DNA from: Megamerina dolium
Taxonomy: Eukaryota > Arthropoda > Insecta > Diptera > Megamerinidae
Reading direction: 5' to 3'
DNA: 64,000 nt
NCBI GenBank assembly: GCA_963854835.1
Contig: OY978526.1
Location: 14,401,277-14,465,276 of the forward strand
Within the stretch, counting starts at the first letter, position 1. Each line of letters begins with the position of its first letter. Shown piece by piece: positions 62,299 through 64,000 of the stretch. The translations under genes and the position numbers were made by a program. The notes below the pieces were generated by a model. The model saw only the letters and a list, made by a program, of their open reading frames with translations, did not search any database and was not told the DNA's origin.

Positions 62299-63133
62299 TC
62301 ACCGCAACGGTTCATGTATGTATAATGATTTTGGTTGTACATTTAGTAAAGCATCTTTGAACTTTGCCAACAGCGCCGTATCGTTTACTTGATTGGGCCG
62401 CTTGAAACCGGATATGACTTTTAAATATTCATTCAATTTGGAAAAATAATTTGAATAGAATTCACGTTGTTCATCAGTAAACTCTTTTAGCATATCATCC
62501 GCTAGTTGCTGTTGCCTTGCCGCAATATTAGTTTCAGTAATTAGTGATCCGGGTATAAAATTAATCACTTCCACACCGTACTGTTGCATTTCAATGCGTA
62601 ATGAATCGTTCCAGAAACGTAAAGCTCCTTTTGATGCTGCATACGGACTCAATGTGGGTAAAGCCTATAGAGAAGAATAATTCAATTTGAATAGATTAAT
62701 ATTATATGTAGTCTTTCGAGTATCGATTCTTACATTCAGACCACAATGGCTAGTTACATTGATAATTCTGCCACGATGTTGTCGTATCATGGGCAGCATC
62801 AGCTTTGTTAGACGCATTGTGCCCAACACATTTACATTGATTTGCATTTCCAATTGTTTTTCCGTCTGCCATTCAAATTCGCCAAAACACATGACACCCG
62901 CATTATTAACCAGTGCCGTGAATTCGTAATTGCGATTGTTTTGCATTAAGTCGGCGACATAGTGTTGCGCATTCGCAATAGTCTCCCGTTTAAGTAGATC
63001 CAATTCAATGGTGATCATCCTTTGTTGTCGATCATTAAGATCCTGAAGCATGCGTGCCCCTTCCGAATGGATATTATGGCACGCCGATATGACAGTCATA
63101 TTGAGAGAATGACAATATAATGCCAGTGAGTGG
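62299..63133 (-). CDS. Short-chain dehydrogenase/reductase, 5' exons outside window
   Basis: Two minus-strand exons are visible: 63133-62734 and the last exon 62664-62299. They join in frame (CGLN|ALPTLSPYAASK); the first visible exon begins with a partial codon after a TTTATTGCAG acceptor. About 255 residues are seen. The frame HSLALYCHSLNMTVISACHN continues the Rossmann N-terminus whose TGxxxGxG is outside the window. Visible family motifs are LVNNAGVMCFGEFEW (NAG motif), GRIINVTSHCG with the active-site Ser, and the catalytic YxxxK in SPYAASK. The length and the C-terminal part resemble animal SDRs annotated as 3-hydroxybutyrate or retinol/17-beta-steroid dehydrogenases; substrate unknown. 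A Tc1-like element lies in the upstream intron, 24 bases from the acceptor. Confidence 0.85.
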
Positions 63134-63157
63134 CTGCAATAAAGTTGAATCCATATA

Positions 63158-64000
63158 CAGTGAGCGACAAAAGTCTACGTACGGCGACCATTTCTGCTAT
63201 CTGACATGTCCAAAAGCATAATGAAAAGAAGTAATGATGCAATTTTGTTTTAAATATGTTTTTATTATTACATAGCAAAAATTATCTTATTTCATTAAAA
63301 ACTTAACAAGTTATTAACATAAAACGAAAAAAATTCAATGACTACGTACGATTTGAAAATCCAAAGGAAATACTTTGATAAGGCACTAAAAATTAAAATA
63401 AGTCGTCGTTTAATATTTGGTTGAGCATCTATAACTGCTTGCAAACGTTGGGGCATTGAAACGACTAAATTTTCGATTTCAAGGGCCGTTATTTGTTGCC
63501 ATTCCTGTTGCAACTTCTCTTTTAGTACTAGGGCACTAGTAATGTGATGTTTCCGTATCTTCCGCTCCAAAAGCTCCCAAACGTGTTCAATAATATTTAA
63601 GTCGGGGCTTTGAGGAGGTGAATACAGTTGTCGTGGAGCGTAGTAAAGCAGCCAGTCCCTCACGATGTGGGCGGTATGTTTTAGATCGCTATTCTGTTGG
63701 AAGATCCAACTCTCACCAAGGCATAGTTTATCAACCGATGCTTTTAAGTTTTGTTTCGAAATAGATTTATATTGAAAGCGATCCATGTTACCCTCCACAA
63801 ATACCAAATTTCCAACTCCAGATGCAGCGACAGCGCCCCAAACCATTACAATCCCACCGCCATGCTTCACCATAGGAACTAAGTGTTTCGGGTTCATTGC
63901 GATATTTGGTTTTCTCCAAATTTTGGCTCTACCGTCACTTCCAAATAAATTGTATTTTGACTCATCTTTAAATAATACTCGTTTCCAGAAATCAATTCCC
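63158..64000 (-). mobile_element. Tc1-like transposon, family A, second copy, cut by window end
   Basis: It starts CAGTGAGCGACAAAAGTC after a TA at 63156-63157. The first 200 bp match the right terminal repeat of the element at 26905-28525 almost base for base, but the inner repeat motif has lost several bases (GACTACGTACG near 63338). The transposase frame runs toward low coordinates, so the element is on the minus strand and its left half lies beyond base 64000. Confidence 0.93.
63295..64000 (-). pseudogene. Tc1-like transposase, family A, second copy, catalytic Asp lost
   Basis: The frame is open from the window edge to the stop at 63295. It starts within GIDFWKRVLF and covers the catalytic domain. 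Compared with the 27 kb copy, the first triad block reads LFKDESKYN (Thr to Lys, Asp kept), and the second reads QQNSDLKH: GAT to AAT changes the second catalytic Asp to Asn. The spacing to the Glu in LNIIEHVW is the standard 34. Without that Asp the transposase should not cut DNA. The upstream half is not visible. Confidence 0.88.

Overview
This window comes from the nuclear genome of a higher fly (Diptera, Cyclorrhapha). It is AT-rich, introns are short with GT..AG ends, and the Dicer-1, HP1c-like, Rumi and Rpt2 proteins are very close to Drosophila proteins as I remember them. A tephritid-like fly is plausible, but genus and species cannot be read from the sequence.

Layout. (1) 1-7.5 kb: three tandem, same-strand, intronless genes for neprilysin-like (M13 peptidase family) proteins. 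All three have lost the zinc-binding/catalytic residues. The first is cut by the window edge. (2) 7.5-42 kb: about 34 kb with no host gene I can support. It holds transposable elements of several ages: three well-preserved Tc1-like elements with long inverted repeats and TA target duplications, at least five decayed mariner/Tc1-type remnants, two copies of a tRNA-derived SINE plus a third SINE-like element, two large degenerate tandem arrays, and a GC-richer island near 23.2 kb that may be a promoter or 5' exon. (3) 42-63 kb: a compact block of nine housekeeping or regulatory genes, then a partial tenth: rumi (Notch O-glucosyltransferase), Mtg1 GTPase, HP1c-like chromatin protein, Dcr-1 (11 coding exons), SRP14, Rpt2 (26S proteasome ATPase), a YAE1-like protein, Pol III subunit RPC6, ZFPL1, and the 3' part of a short-chain dehydrogenase. 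(4) 63.16 kb to the end: a second copy of one of the Tc1-like elements, inside an intron of the dehydrogenase gene.

Gene organisation. In the compact block, genes alternate between divergent pairs sharing short upstream regions (SRP14/Rpt2, YAE1-like/RPC6, HP1c/Dcr-1) and convergent pairs (Mtg1/HP1c, Dcr-1/SRP14, Rpt2/YAE1-like, ZFPL1/dehydrogenase). Two convergent pairs have poly(A) signals close enough that their mRNAs probably overlap. Functions are diverse (small RNA processing, heterochromatin, protein targeting, proteolysis, transcription), so this is neighbourhood organisation, not a pathway cluster.

I see no clearly new multi-gene system. The most interesting signals are the dead-peptidase array, the intact Tc1-like transposase at 30 kb, the frame-preserving putative intron in the 34 kb transposase, the transposon 24 bases from a splice acceptor, the apparent loss of an ER-retention tail in Rumi, and a Pro-to-Gln change in the Rpt2 P-loop.
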